Source: Oxalobacteraceae bacterium OTU3CAMAD1 (GTDB lineage: Bacteria > Pseudomonadota > Gammaproteobacteria > Burkholderiales > Burkholderiaceae_D). From it: DNA of 64,000 nt. Numbering within the stretch: the stretch's first letter is position 1; each line of letters opens with the position of its first letter. Under the pieces are notes generated by a model. That model was not told the origin of the DNA. It made no database searches and saw only the letters and a program-made list of their open reading frames with translations. The stretch lies in NCBI GenBank assembly GCA_024123915.1, contig CP099650.1:310001-374000 (forward strand). The letters are read 5' to 3'. Position numbers and translations under genes: made by a program. Below, in pieces: positions 1-7,126 of this stretch.

Positions 1-1
1 G

Positions 2-757
2 GGCCTGTCGATCGAGGAAGAGGCGCGCCAGGCCGCCCAGTGGGCGGCTGCGGACCATCCCGGCGCCAGCGCGATGATATTGACCACCAGTTCGTCGTGG
101 CAGCGCCGCATCGCCGCCGCCTTCGCCGGCCAGTGGCAGCGCATCGGCCAGCCGGTGCGCATGGTCGAGCTCAACGCCCCCAACGGCTACCTCAGCGATC
201 CGGACTTGGTGCAGCTGCGCGCGCGCCTGGCGCAGGATCCGCCCGGCCTGCTGTTCTCGGCCATGGGCGCCGACCAGACCCGCCAGTTGCGCAGCGCCTT
301 GAGCGCGCCGGTGACGACCGAGCCGACCAATCCGACCATCAGCACCGCCGACGCCATGCCGGCCCAGCCGCCGGTACCGCTCAGCTCGTTCAGCGCGCTG
401 CCGGTCTATGGCACTTCGGCGCTCAACCCGGGCGCCACCATGGCCTTCGCCGGCCCCGAGCTGGACGGCGTGCGCCTGCTCGACCTGCCATGGCAGGTGC
501 AACGCGACCATCCGGCCGTGATGGTCTATCCGCATCCGGTGCAGGCGGGCACGGCGGACATGGAACGCCTGTACGCGCTGGGCATCGACGCCTACCGCGT
601 GGCGCGCGAAATCAGCCGCCATCCGGTCGGCCGCTTCCATATCGACGGCGTCACCGGCCGCCTGACGGTCGATTTCGGCTCGGGCACGTCCAGTTTCGAG
701 CGTGTCGAGCAGCCGGCCATCTACAAAAACGGCGTGCCGCAGGCCGTCGCCCGATGA
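2..757 (+). CDS. lpoA: Penicillin-binding protein activator LpoA, C-terminal part (partial)
   Basis: The reading frame is open at the left edge of the window and ends at a TGA at 755-757, so only the last ~251 residues are present. The protein matches the C-terminal domain of the LppC/LpoA family, the outer-membrane lipoproteins that reach through the periplasm to activate the peptidoglycan synthase PBP1A. The visible part has the periplasmic-binding-protein-like fold features, including the segment around 'PVYGTSALNPG'. The identification rests mainly on gene order: in enterobacteria and many betaproteobacteria lpoA is followed by yraN, diaA and dolP, exactly as here. The lipobox cannot be seen because the N-terminus lies outside the window. 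The next gene starts 7 bases downstream, so the two are probably cotranscribed. Confidence 0.82.
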   Translation, partial: GLSIEEEARQAAQWAAADHPGASAMILTTSSSWQRRIAAAFAGQWQRIGQPVRMVELNAPNGYLSDPDLVQLRARLAQDPPGLLFSAMGADQTRQLRSALSAPVTTEPTNPTISTADAMPAQPPVPLSSFSALPVYGTSALNPGATMAFAGPELDGVRLLDLPWQVQRDHPAVMVYPHPVQAGTADMERLYALGIDAYRVAREISRHPVGRFHIDGVTGRLTVDFGSGTSSFERVEQPAIYKNGVPQAVAR

Positions 758-764
758 GATCGCC

Positions 765-1142
765 ATGTCGCCGCCACGGCAACGCGCCAGCGGACAGCCC
801 ACCGAGCAGCAGCGGCTGGGCCGGCTGGGCGAGGACCGGGCGCTCGAGCACCTGATCGGCCAGGGCTTGACCCTGGTCGAGCGCAATTTCCTGTGCAAGG
901 TCGGCGAAATCGACCTGATCATGAAGCAGCGGGGCGGCCTGGTGTTCGTCGAGGTGCGGCGCCGCGCGGCGGCCGGCTTCGGCGGGGCGGCCGCCAGCGT
1001 CACCCCGGCCAAGCGCCGGCGCCTGATCAACGCCGCCCAGTATTACCTGCTGCGCTACCCCGACCCGCCTCCGTGCCGCTTCGACCTGGTCGCCATCGAC
1101 GATGAAACGTTGTCATGGATACAAAACATTCTGGAGTTGTAA
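765..1142 (+). CDS. yraN: UPF0102 family protein YraN
   Basis: A 125-residue protein of the UPF0102/YraN family, small proteins with an endonuclease-like fold whose cellular role is not settled. The conserved core is clear: GEID at residues 47-50, then FVEVR at 61-65. These correspond to the acidic and E-x-K type positions of the PD-(D/E)xK fold, with Arg where Lys is common. The start chosen is the ATG at 765, which follows the lpoA stop after 7 bases. A longer reading from 702 would lie inside lpoA and adds no family sequence. It sits between lpoA and diaA as in many proteobacteria, and genes in this cluster are linked to envelope synthesis and replication initiation. Confidence 0.9.
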   Translation: MSPPRQRASGQPTEQQRLGRLGEDRALEHLIGQGLTLVERNFLCKVGEIDLIMKQRGGLVFVEVRRRAAAGFGGAAASVTPAKRRRLINAAQYYLLRYPDPPPCRFDLVAIDDETLSWIQNILEL

Positions 1143-1158
1143 GCATTTTTAACAGAGC

Positions 1159-1190
1159 TTGTCCGGCTCGTTGAGGGACTGCACTATAAT
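1159..1190 (+). promoter_or_regulatory. Putative sigma-70 promoter of diaA, giving a near-leaderless mRNA
   Basis: A perfect TATAAT lies at 1185-1190, with a weak TTGTCC at 1159-1164 (20-base spacer). A start site 6-8 bases past the -10 box would fall at 1196-1198, only 2-4 bases before the diaA ATG at 1200. No Shine-Dalgarno sequence is visible before that ATG. The -10 box is strong evidence; the -35 assignment is weak. Confidence 0.5.
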
Positions 1191-1199
1191 CAGCACACT

Positions 1200-1796
1200 A
1201 TGAATAATCAACGCATCCTGGCGCACTTCCACGAAAGTGCCGAAATCAAAATCCAATCCGCCACCGTCCTCGCCCCGCATCTGGCGCAGGCGATCGAACT
1301 GATGTTCTCGGCGCTGTCCAACGGCAACAAGATCCTCGTGTGCGGCAACGGCGGTTCGGCCGCCGACGCCCAGCACTTCGCGGCCGAGCTGGTGGGACGC
1401 TTCGAGCGCGAACGCTTCCCGCTGCCGGCGATGGCCCTGACCACCGACACCTCGATCCTGACGGCCGTGGCCAACGACTACAGCTACCGCGAGATCTTCT
1501 CCAAGCAGGTGCAAGCGTTCGGCCAGGCCGGCGACATCCTGCTGGCGTTTTCGACGTCGGGCAACTCGGCCAACGTGATGGCGGCCATCGAAGCGGCGCT
1601 GGAACGCGAAATGCGCGTGGTGGCGATGACCGGCAAGGGCGGCGGCGCCATCGGCAAAATGCTGACCGACGCCGACGTCCATATTTGCGTGCCGGCCGAC
1701 CGCACCGCCCGTATCCAGGAAGTCCATCTGGTATCCATACATTGCATTTGCGACGGCATCGACGTCGCGCTATTCGGAGGAGATGTGAATGACTAA
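1200..1796 (+). CDS. diaA: SIS-domain protein DiaA (GmhA-like phosphoheptose isomerase family)
   Basis: A 198-residue single-SIS-domain protein. It shows the sugar-phosphate binding segment '[19 protein letters not shown]' near residues 48-66 and a second binding loop '[10 protein letters not shown]' near residue 118. Sequence alone does not separate DiaA, the DnaA-binding initiation factor, from GmhA, the sedoheptulose-7-phosphate isomerase. Placement between yraN and a dolP-type lipoprotein is the DiaA context known from Escherichia coli, so DiaA is preferred. Its last 8 bases overlap the start of dolP, which suggests translational coupling. It appears to have its own promoter just upstream. 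GmhA activity remains possible because the Glu and His positions used by GmhA (in 'AAELVG' and 'VHLVSIH') are present. Confidence 0.85.
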   Translation: MNNQRILAHFHESAEIKIQSATVLAPHLAQAIELMFSALSNGNKILVCGNGGSAADAQHFAAELVGRFERERFPLPAMALTTDTSILTAVANDYSYREIFSKQVQAFGQAGDILLAFSTSGNSANVMAAIEAALEREMRVVAMTGKGGGAIGKMLTDADVHICVPADRTARIQEVHLVSIHCICDGIDVALFGGDVND

Positions 1797-2496
1797 CCCA
1801 GGTGCTATCTGGAACAAGATCCAGCGCCCGCTGGTCCTGAGCGTGCTGTGCGCAACGATGATGACCTCGCTGACCGGCTGCATCGCGCTGGTCGCCGGCG
1901 GCGCCATCAGCGGCACGCTGGCCGCGTCGGACCGCCGCACCTTCGGCGCCCAGACCGAGGACACCACGATCCAGATCAAGGCCGCGAACAAGCTGCGCAA
2001 CGTCGTCGGCGACGCCGGCCACACCAACGTCAACAGCTTCAACCGCCGTGTGCTGCTGACCGGCGAAGTGCGCGACGAGGCCATGAAAGCGGCCGCCGAG
2101 CGCGAAGTGCGCGGCGTCGAAGGCGTGATTTCGGTCACCAACGAGCTGGAAATCGCCGGCCCGGCCAGCTACACCTCGCGCTCCAACGACACGCTGATCA
2201 CCACCAAGGTCAAGGCCAGCCTGGTCGACGCCAAGGATATCTCGGCCAACTCCTACCAGGTCACCACCGAGCGCGGCACGGTCTACCTGCAGGGCCGCGT
2301 GACCCAGCGCGAAGGCCAGATCGGCGCCGACATCGCCCGTGGCGTCAGCGGCGTGAACAAGGTGGTCAAGGTGTTCGAGTACATCTCCGAGGACGAGTAC
2401 AAGCAGTATCAGGCCACGCCTGCCGCAGCCCCGGCACCGGCGGCGACTCCGGCCAACGCCGACAGCGGTGGCGCCACCACCCACTCGGTGCAGTAA
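1789..2496 (+). CDS. dolP: BON-domain outer-membrane lipoprotein DolP (YraP)
   Basis: A 235-residue lipoprotein with two BON domains. The signal peptide ends in the lipobox LTGC at residues 28-31, so Cys31 would be lipidated. The BON domains span roughly residues 55-125 and 133-205, followed by an Ala/Pro-rich tail that is probably disordered. DolP in Escherichia coli is a dual-BON lipoprotein that helps maintain outer-membrane integrity and supports BAM function. The lpoA-yraN-diaA-dolP order strongly supports the same identity here. The ATG at 1789 has a GGAGGAG-type ribosome binding site inside the end of diaA and overlaps that gene by 8 bases. Confidence 0.9.
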   Translation: MTNPGAIWNKIQRPLVLSVLCATMMTSLTGCIALVAGGAISGTLAASDRRTFGAQTEDTTIQIKAANKLRNVVGDAGHTNVNSFNRRVLLTGEVRDEAMKAAAEREVRGVEGVISVTNELEIAGPASYTSRSNDTLITTKVKASLVDAKDISANSYQVTTERGTVYLQGRVTQREGQIGADIARGVSGVNKVVKVFEYISEDEYKQYQATPAAAPAPAATPANADSGGATTHSVQ

Positions 2497-2542
2497 AGTT
2501 CGCCTAAAAAACGGCTCGCGGGCGTCGTCGGGGATACCGGTC

Positions 2543-2548
2543 TATAAT
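2543..2548 (+). promoter_or_regulatory. -10 box of the TlpA-like gene
   Basis: A perfect TATAAT, overlapping an ATG at 2547. An open frame could start at that ATG, but a transcript from this box would begin near 2555. The real start is therefore the next in-frame ATG at 2580. No convincing -35 hexamer is visible. Confidence 0.45.
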
Positions 2549-2579
2549 GATCGCACCCTCTACGGCGCCCGACTCCATC

Positions 2580-3125
2580 ATGCAAGATACGCTCACTTCC
2601 GCTGCTCCTTCCCCTACTTCGTCTTCGCGCGGCTGGATCAAGCCGGTGCTGGCGGCCGTGGTGATCGCCGCCATCGGCTTTGGCGGCTATGTCTCGCTGA
2701 ACAAGCGCCCGGTCGCGCCGGATGTCGGCTTCGTCACCATCAAGGGCGAGAAGATCTCCCCGGACGCCTTGCGCGGCAAAGTCTACATGGTCAATTTCTG
2801 GGCGACGTCGTGCACCACGTGCGTGGCCGAAATGCCCCAAATGGTCGAGACCTACAACAAATTCAAGCCGCAGGGCATGGAATTCGTCGCCGTGGCGATG
2901 AGCTACGACCCCGCCAACTACGTCATCAACTACGCCGAAACGCGCCAGCTGCCCTTCAAGGTGGCGCTGGACACGGACGGCTCGGCCGCCAAGGCCTACG
3001 GCGACGTCTCCATGACGCCGACCACCTTCGTCGTCGGCAAGGATGGCAAAATCCTCAAGCGTTATCTGGGCAAGCCGGATTTCGACGAGCTGCACAAGCT
3101 GCTGGCCGCGTCGCTCAAGGGCTAA
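2580..3125 (+). CDS. TlpA/ResA-like membrane-anchored thioredoxin
   Basis: A 181-residue protein with one N-terminal membrane anchor (about residues 20-41) followed by a periplasmic thioredoxin fold of the TlpA/ResA/AhpC-TSA type. The active site is Cys78-Thr-Thr-Cys81 in the context NFWATS, and the cis-proline loop is visible as MTPTT. Such proteins reduce disulfides in the periplasm, often for cytochrome c maturation or copper-site assembly. The CTTC motif lacks the Pro usual before the second Cys. The ATG at 2580 is chosen because the earlier in-frame ATG overlaps a TATAAT box. It is followed by cynS on the same strand after 70 bases. Its exact partner is unknown. Confidence 0.8.
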   Translation: MQDTLTSAAPSPTSSSRGWIKPVLAAVVIAAIGFGGYVSLNKRPVAPDVGFVTIKGEKISPDALRGKVYMVNFWATSCTTCVAEMPQMVETYNKFKPQGMEFVAVAMSYDPANYVINYAETRQLPFKVALDTDGSAAKAYGDVSMTPTTFVVGKDGKILKRYLGKPDFDELHKLLAASLKG

Positions 3126-3195
3126 GAGCCCTCACCCAGCCTGCGCTGGCACAGCGCTTGCATGCTCCATGACCATCCCAACCCAAGGAGTCGTC

Positions 3196-3639
3196 ATGGA
3201 CCGCCAACAAGTCACGCATAAAATCCTGTCCGTCAAAGTCGCCCGCAAAATGCTGTGGGGCGACATCGCCAAAGAGATCGGCCAGAGCAAGGAGTGGACG
3301 ACCGCCGCGCTGCTCGGCCAGATGACGTTCAACCGCCAGCAGGCCGACACCGCGCAGCGGCTGTTCGACCTGACCGACGAGGAGGCCGCGTGGCTGCAGA
3401 TCGTGCCCTACAAAGGCTCGCTGCCGTCGGCGGTGCCGACCGATCCGCTGATCTACCGCTGGTACGAGATCGTCAGCGTGTACGGCACCACCATCAAGGA
3501 ATTGATCCACGAGGAATTCGGCGACGGCATCATGAGCGCGATCGATTTTTCGATGGACATCCAGCGCGAGGAAGATCCCAAGGGCGACCGCGTGCAAGTG
3601 GTCCTGAGCGGCAAATTCCTGCCGTATAAATCCTACTAA
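3196..3639 (+). CDS. cynS: Cyanate hydratase (cyanase)
   Basis: A 147-residue protein, the normal cyanase length. It catalyses the bicarbonate-dependent breakdown of cyanate to ammonia and carbon dioxide. An N-terminal helical domain resembling a DNA-binding fold is followed by the catalytic domain. The catalytic triad is intact: Arg88 and Glu91 in 'YRWYEIVSVYG' and Ser114 in 'GIMSAIDFSMDI', with the spacing of the Escherichia coli Arg96, Glu99 and Ser122. The ATG at 3196 has AAGGAG six bases upstream; an ATG at 3169 has no such site. No carbonic anhydrase (cynT), cyanate transporter or cynR lies nearby, so this is an orphan cyanase. A paired REP hairpin begins 9 bases after the stop. Confidence 0.95.
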   Translation: MDRQQVTHKILSVKVARKMLWGDIAKEIGQSKEWTTAALLGQMTFNRQQADTAQRLFDLTDEEAAWLQIVPYKGSLPSAVPTDPLIYRWYEIVSVYGTTIKELIHEEFGDGIMSAIDFSMDIQREEDPKGDRVQVVLSGKFLPYKSY

Positions 3640-3648
3640 GCCAGGATA

Positions 3649-3746
3649 CACGTAGGGCGGATTAGCGAAGCGTAATCGGCCATGCATGCGTCATCGGCGG
3701 CGCATGCATGGCCGATTACGGCGTTCCGCCTAATCCGCCCTACGTG
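3649..3746. repeat. Paired REP (BIME-like) palindrome, family A copy 1
   Basis: A 98-bp palindromic element running from CACGTAGGGCGGATTAG to its complement. Each half is an imperfect hairpin, GGCGGATTA...TAATCGGCC. One half has a short GCGAAGC loop and the other a longer GCGTTCCGC-type loop, with GGCCATGCATG in the middle. It fills the gap between the convergent genes cynS and the DUF3034 gene, 9 and 2 bases from their stops, and could act as a bidirectional terminator. Four related copies follow at 12264, 43336, 48931 and 60073. Confidence 0.9.
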
Positions 3747-3748
3747 TT

Positions 3749-4645
3749 TTAGAAGCCCGCCTGCACCGACACGTACACGCCGTGCTGCTTCTTCGGATTG
3801 AAGATGGTGATGTCGCCCAGCTCCGCGTAGGCCGCCGTGACCGAAAAATTCTTGGTCGGGAACCAGGCCACGAAGGCGTCGTAATACGCCTTCTCGTCGT
3901 CGACGGTCAGGTTGCGCGGCTTGCGCCGGTACTCGGCGCCCACTGCCAGCTTGCGCGTGACCAGATACGCGGCCGAGAACTCCGGCATGAAGCGCCGGCT
4001 GTCGCGCAGGTCGCCGCCGAATCCCAGCAAGCCCATTTGATTGGCGTTGGTCGAGCGAAGGGTGGCGTTCAGCAGCAAGCTTTGCTCGAACAGAATCTTG
4101 GTGGCGGCGACGTAGTAGTCGTAGCCATGATCGTCCTTCGCGCCCAACTGCGTCACATTGGTCACGCCCAGCGCGCCCAGGCCACCGATGCCCTTGTTCT
4201 TCTTGTACATGGCGCCGACGGCGATCTGCGGCAGCCAGCTGTCCTGCTCGTAGACCGCGTCGCCCGCGACTTTCACCTTCAAGCCGACGATATCCTGCTG
4301 GATGGCCAGCTGGTTAAGCGGCGCCAGGCTGCCCTTGAATTCCTGGTTGGCCAGCGAAATCTCCACCCGGTCCGCGATCCCCACCGCCACGCCGTAGCTG
4401 GTCAGCTTGTAGTCCTGGGTTTTCAGATAAGTGTAGTGCGTGTTCGCGCCCCAGCTGTCGCGCGTGCCGTAACCGGAGATCAGCGCCCACGGCACGATGC
4501 CGCCGCCGCCCGCGCCTTCGACCTGGCTGACGCCCCCGGTGGCGAGGAACTTGCCCATATCCGGCATCGCCTGCGCGGCCGCGCCGCCGCAGGCACAAGC
4601 CGCGGTCACCGCCGCGAGGATACTTCTCAAAGAATGGTTGTTCAC
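3749..4645 (-). CDS. DUF3034 family outer-membrane beta-barrel-like protein
   Basis: A 298-residue exported protein with a signal peptide that probably ends at the AAAQA near residues 22-26. The mature part alternates polar and apolar residues in a beta-barrel pattern and ends in a C-terminal Phe, as outer-membrane proteins usually do. It matches the DUF3034 family of unknown function. It starts at a GTG with GGGAG seven bases upstream. It lies 19 bases downstream of the exported truncated hemoglobin gene on the same strand, so the two probably form an operon and act together in the envelope. The function is unknown; transport or binding of a small ligand handled by the globin is only an inference. 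Confidence 0.75.
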   Translation of the reverse strand: MNNHSLRSILAAVTAACACGGAAAQAMPDMGKFLATGGVSQVEGAGGGGIVPWALISGYGTRDSWGANTHYTYLKTQDYKLTSYGVAVGIADRVEISLANQEFKGSLAPLNQLAIQQDIVGLKVKVAGDAVYEQDSWLPQIAVGAMYKKNKGIGGLGALGVTNVTQLGAKDDHGYDYYVAATKILFEQSLLLNATLRSTNANQMGLLGFGGDLRDSRRFMPEFSAAYLVTRKLAVGAEYRRKPRNLTVDDEKAYYDAFVAWFPTKNFSVTAAYAELGDITIFNPKKQHGVYVSVQAGF

Positions 4646-4664
4646 TGCGAGGCTCCCGGCCGGA

Positions 4665-5144
4665 TCATTTGGTCACGATGGCGCGCTGCATCGGCGCCAG
4701 CTTGGCTATCAGCTTGTTCGCCACGCCATTGGGCACGTTGTTGCGCTCCATGGCGATCTGCAGGTCCTCGGTCAGCGCGTTGAACATCGCGTTGGTGATT
4801 TTCAAATCCTGGTGCACGGTCGCCATGTCACGCTCGGTGCCGACGCCGTCCATCGTCTTGTCGCGGTATTTGCCGGTGTACTTGCAAGGGCCGCCGGCGA
4901 ACTCGCAGAACTGCTCCTGCAGGCGAACGTTGAGCTGCTCCATATCGAAATCGGCGAAGCTTTCCTTGATGCGCGGATCGGCCAGCATCAGCGGAATGAA
5001 GGTGTCGACGATCTTCTTGATGCCCTCTTTGCCGCCCAGGCCCTGATACACCTTGTCGTCGGTGTACGGCGTCTGCGCTACGGCCAGCGAGCAGGCCAGC
5101 AGCAACGCCATGCCGATGCCGGCCATCTTCGTGAATCGACTCAT
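4665..5144 (-). CDS. Exported group 1 truncated hemoglobin
   Basis: A 159-residue protein consisting of a signal peptide (residues 1 to about 23, ending AVAQ) and a group 1 truncated globin domain. The domain shows 'LGGKEGIKKIVDTF', then 'QFCEFAGGPCKYTG' with Cys80 and Cys87, then the predicted proximal heme ligand His111 in 'MATVHQDLKIT'. Truncated globins bind oxygen or nitric oxide. The signal peptide puts this one in the periplasm, unlike the usual cytosolic forms. The ATG at 5144 is preferred over an upstream start because it has AAGGA before it and begins the signal peptide. It is upstream of, and probably cotranscribed with, the DUF3034 gene. Confidence 0.88.
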   Translation of the reverse strand: MSRFTKMAGIGMALLLACSLAVAQTPYTDDKVYQGLGGKEGIKKIVDTFIPLMLADPRIKESFADFDMEQLNVRLQEQFCEFAGGPCKYTGKYRDKTMDGVGTERDMATVHQDLKITNAMFNALTEDLQIAMERNNVPNGVANKLIAKLAPMQRAIVTK

Positions 5145-5188
5145 TTCATATCCTTGTGCGAGGGTTTCTTCACCGCACAATTTATCAG

Positions 5189-5611
5189 CTATTTGGGGAA
5201 CAGAACCATCTGTGTGCAACGGAACAACGCTATTGTTTTACCAGTGGCCTGGCTGGTCACCACCGCGTCCCACACCTGCGTGGTGCGGCCCAGATGGACC
5301 GCCTTGGCGGTCGCCACGACCACGCCGTCGCGCGCGGTACCGAGGTGGTTCGACTTCAGTTCGATGGTGGTGAAATTCTGCGCGCCTTCCGGCAGATGCG
5401 CGAAACAGGCGTAGCCGCAAGCGGTATCGGCCAGCGTGACCACGCTGCCGGCATGCAGGAAACCGTTTGGCGCCAGGTGCTTGGCCGCGACCTCGAACTG
5501 CGCCACCAACTCGCCCTCGCGCACCGCCGTGATGACGATGCCGAGATGCGAAGGCAGCGTCTCCTGGCCGAACTGGTTGAAGTACTCGGGCGTGAATTTT
5601 TGAGCGTCCAT
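5189..5611 (-). CDS. PaaI-family hotdog thioesterase
   Basis: A 140-residue single hotdog-fold protein of the PaaI/YdiI thioesterase type, which hydrolyses acyl- or aryl-CoA thioesters in the cytosol. The core motif is the helix segment 'NGFLHAGSVVTLADTACGYA', where the HAG...D pattern carries the catalytic acidic residue, followed by 'TTIELKSNHLGTA'. The start is the ATG at 5611, preceded by AAAGAGA; an in-frame start 39 bases earlier has no ribosome binding site. No pathway genes are adjacent, so the substrate cannot be named. Confidence 0.85.
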   Translation of the reverse strand: MDAQKFTPEYFNQFGQETLPSHLGIVITAVREGELVAQFEVAAKHLAPNGFLHAGSVVTLADTACGYACFAHLPEGAQNFTTIELKSNHLGTARDGVVVATAKAVHLGRTTQVWDAVVTSQATGKTIALFRCTQMVLFPK

Positions 5612-5662
5612 GAATCTCTTTCGCGAGTAAGGGCGATGCCCAACACTCACGATGATACCAAC

Positions 5663-6367
5663 TTACATCACGCGTACCCAAGCGCCTTTGTACAGGATAG
5701 GACCGGTCGGGCCGTTCGGATTCGGCGAGCCGCCCTTCGGCTCCAGGGTCACCGCCAGCAGCGCGACGTCGTCGCCGATGGCGTTGCTGGTCAGCGCCAG
5801 CTTGACCTCGCCGCGATCGGCCAGAAGGCCGAGCGAGCGTGGATTGCCCTGCTTGGGCACCGCCCACAGTTCCAGCGACTTATCCGACGGCACCGGCGCG
5901 TTGCCCACCATGCGCACCGTCAGCGCCTTGCGGCCGGTGTCGCCGGTCAGCACCAGCGCGGTCTGCGACTTCTCGTCGGTCAAAGTGGCGACATAATCGA
6001 GTTGCGGCGCGTCCAAGGTGCGCGTGGTGATGACCACCACCAGCAATGCCGCCAGCGCCGTCGACACCACGCCCAGCGAACGCCAGAACGTGACCGACTC
6101 GTTGCGCCAGAATTGCCACGCCGAGTGCGCGCGCTTCAGGTTCAGGCGCCGTTCGATGTTGGTCCAGACCTGGCGGCGCGGCGTCTGCGGGGTCGCGAAC
6201 TCGGCCAGCGGCGTCAATCGGTCCGCCCACTCCTGCGTGGTGCGGCGCAGCGCCGCGTCGTTGTGCATATAGCCTTCGAAACGCCGCCGCGCGCCGCCCT
6301 TCAATGTGCCGAGCACGTATTCCGCCGCCAGCTTCTCGCGCAGCGGCCCGTTGTCGCGGATGTTCAT
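5663..6367 (-). CDS. Anti-sigma factor, RskA family
   Basis: A 234-residue membrane anti-sigma factor. The N-terminal ~80 residues form the cytoplasmic sigma-binding helix bundle ('[10 protein letters not shown]...RRFEGYM'). One transmembrane segment lies near residues 97-114, and the periplasmic RskA C-terminal domain follows with the diagnostic '[19 protein letters not shown]'. Such proteins hold an ECF sigma factor inactive until a surface signal triggers their proteolysis. The gene overlaps the end of the upstream sigma gene by 4 bases (ATGA), so the pair is translationally coupled. Divergent from it lie a TonB receptor and a DUF4331 gene, which are plausible targets. Confidence 0.9.
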   Translation of the reverse strand: MNIRDNGPLREKLAAEYVLGTLKGGARRRFEGYMHNDAALRRTTQEWADRLTPLAEFATPQTPRRQVWTNIERRLNLKRAHSAWQFWRNESVTFWRSLGVVSTALAALLVVVITTRTLDAPQLDYVATLTDEKSQTALVLTGDTGRKALTVRMVGNAPVPSDKSLELWAVPKQGNPRSLGLLADRGEVKLALTSNAIGDDVALLAVTLEPKGGSPNPNGPTGPILYKGAWVRVM

Positions 6368-6951
6368 GATTGCTCCCGCTTCGACAGGCAGGTCTTCAAC
6401 CGTTCCAGGCTGCGGCGTATCCAGGTCTTGACGGTGCCGATCGGCAGCGCCATCTGCGCCGCCACCTCGCTATGCGACAGGTCGTGGAAAAAGGCCAGGC
6501 CGACCACCTGGCGGTGCAGCCCTTCCAGCGCGGACATGCAATAGGCCAATGCCTTGGCGTCGCTGCTCATCTGAAGTGCCTCGATCGGCGTGGCGCCCGG
6601 GTCCCGTAGTGCATTGATAACCTCGCTGTCAAACTGTTCCCCATCGATTTCGGTGGTCACATCGCTGCGGCGCAAGAGATCGAAAGCCTTGTTGCGCACG
6701 ATGGTGGTCATCCACGTCATCGGTGCGGCCAAATGGCTTTGATAACTGCCGGCGTTGTTCCAGATCGCCACGAAACTCTCTTGCAACACCTCTTCGGCAA
6801 GTTCGCGCTTGGTCAATATACGCAGCGCGAAGCCAAACAGTTTCGATGATGTGGCGTCGTAGAGGGAACGGAAGGCGGCGTCATCGCGGTTGGCGGCGCC
6901 TTGCAGCCACGTGCGCAGCTGCTGGGGATCGAGTGAGTGAACGTCGGACAC
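6364..6951 (-). CDS. ECF sigma-70 family RNA polymerase sigma factor (SigK/RpoE-like)
   Basis: A sigma factor of about 195 residues. Region 2 runs from '[20 protein letters not shown]' to the promoter-melting segment '[17 protein letters not shown]'. Region 4 carries the helix-turn-helix '[21 protein letters not shown]'. It pairs with the RskA-type anti-sigma factor encoded immediately downstream. No ATG begins the frame. The GTG at 6951 is preferred because AAGGCGG lies just upstream; the alternative TTG at 6990 has no ribosome binding site. It is transcribed divergently from the TonB receptor at 7127, with 175 bases between the two starts. The promoter it recognises was not identified. Confidence 0.88.
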   Translation of the reverse strand: MSDVHSLDPQQLRTWLQGAANRDDAAFRSLYDATSSKLFGFALRILTKRELAEEVLQESFVAIWNNAGSYQSHLAAPMTWMTTIVRNKAFDLLRRSDVTTEIDGEQFDSEVINALRDPGATPIEALQMSSDAKALAYCMSALEGLHRQVVGLAFFHDLSHSEVAAQMALPIGTVKTWIRRSLERLKTCLSKREQS

Positions 6952-7126
6952 AGCCCGCCTTGAAAGTGATGATGCATTGATGGAAAACAAATCGAGCGTG
7001 TGAAAAATACCATATTCTCCCGCGCGCGCGCGAATAAATTATCGGGTCAACAATTGAATCCGAACCGCTTCCACCGCCGTACAAGTCCGTAACTTTGAAG
7101 AATTTATAACTCGGGTGGGAGACGCG

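Noticed and set aside
2547..2579. An earlier ATG for the TlpA-like gene
   Set aside because: The ATG is part of a TATAAT box and would lie upstream of the transcript start.
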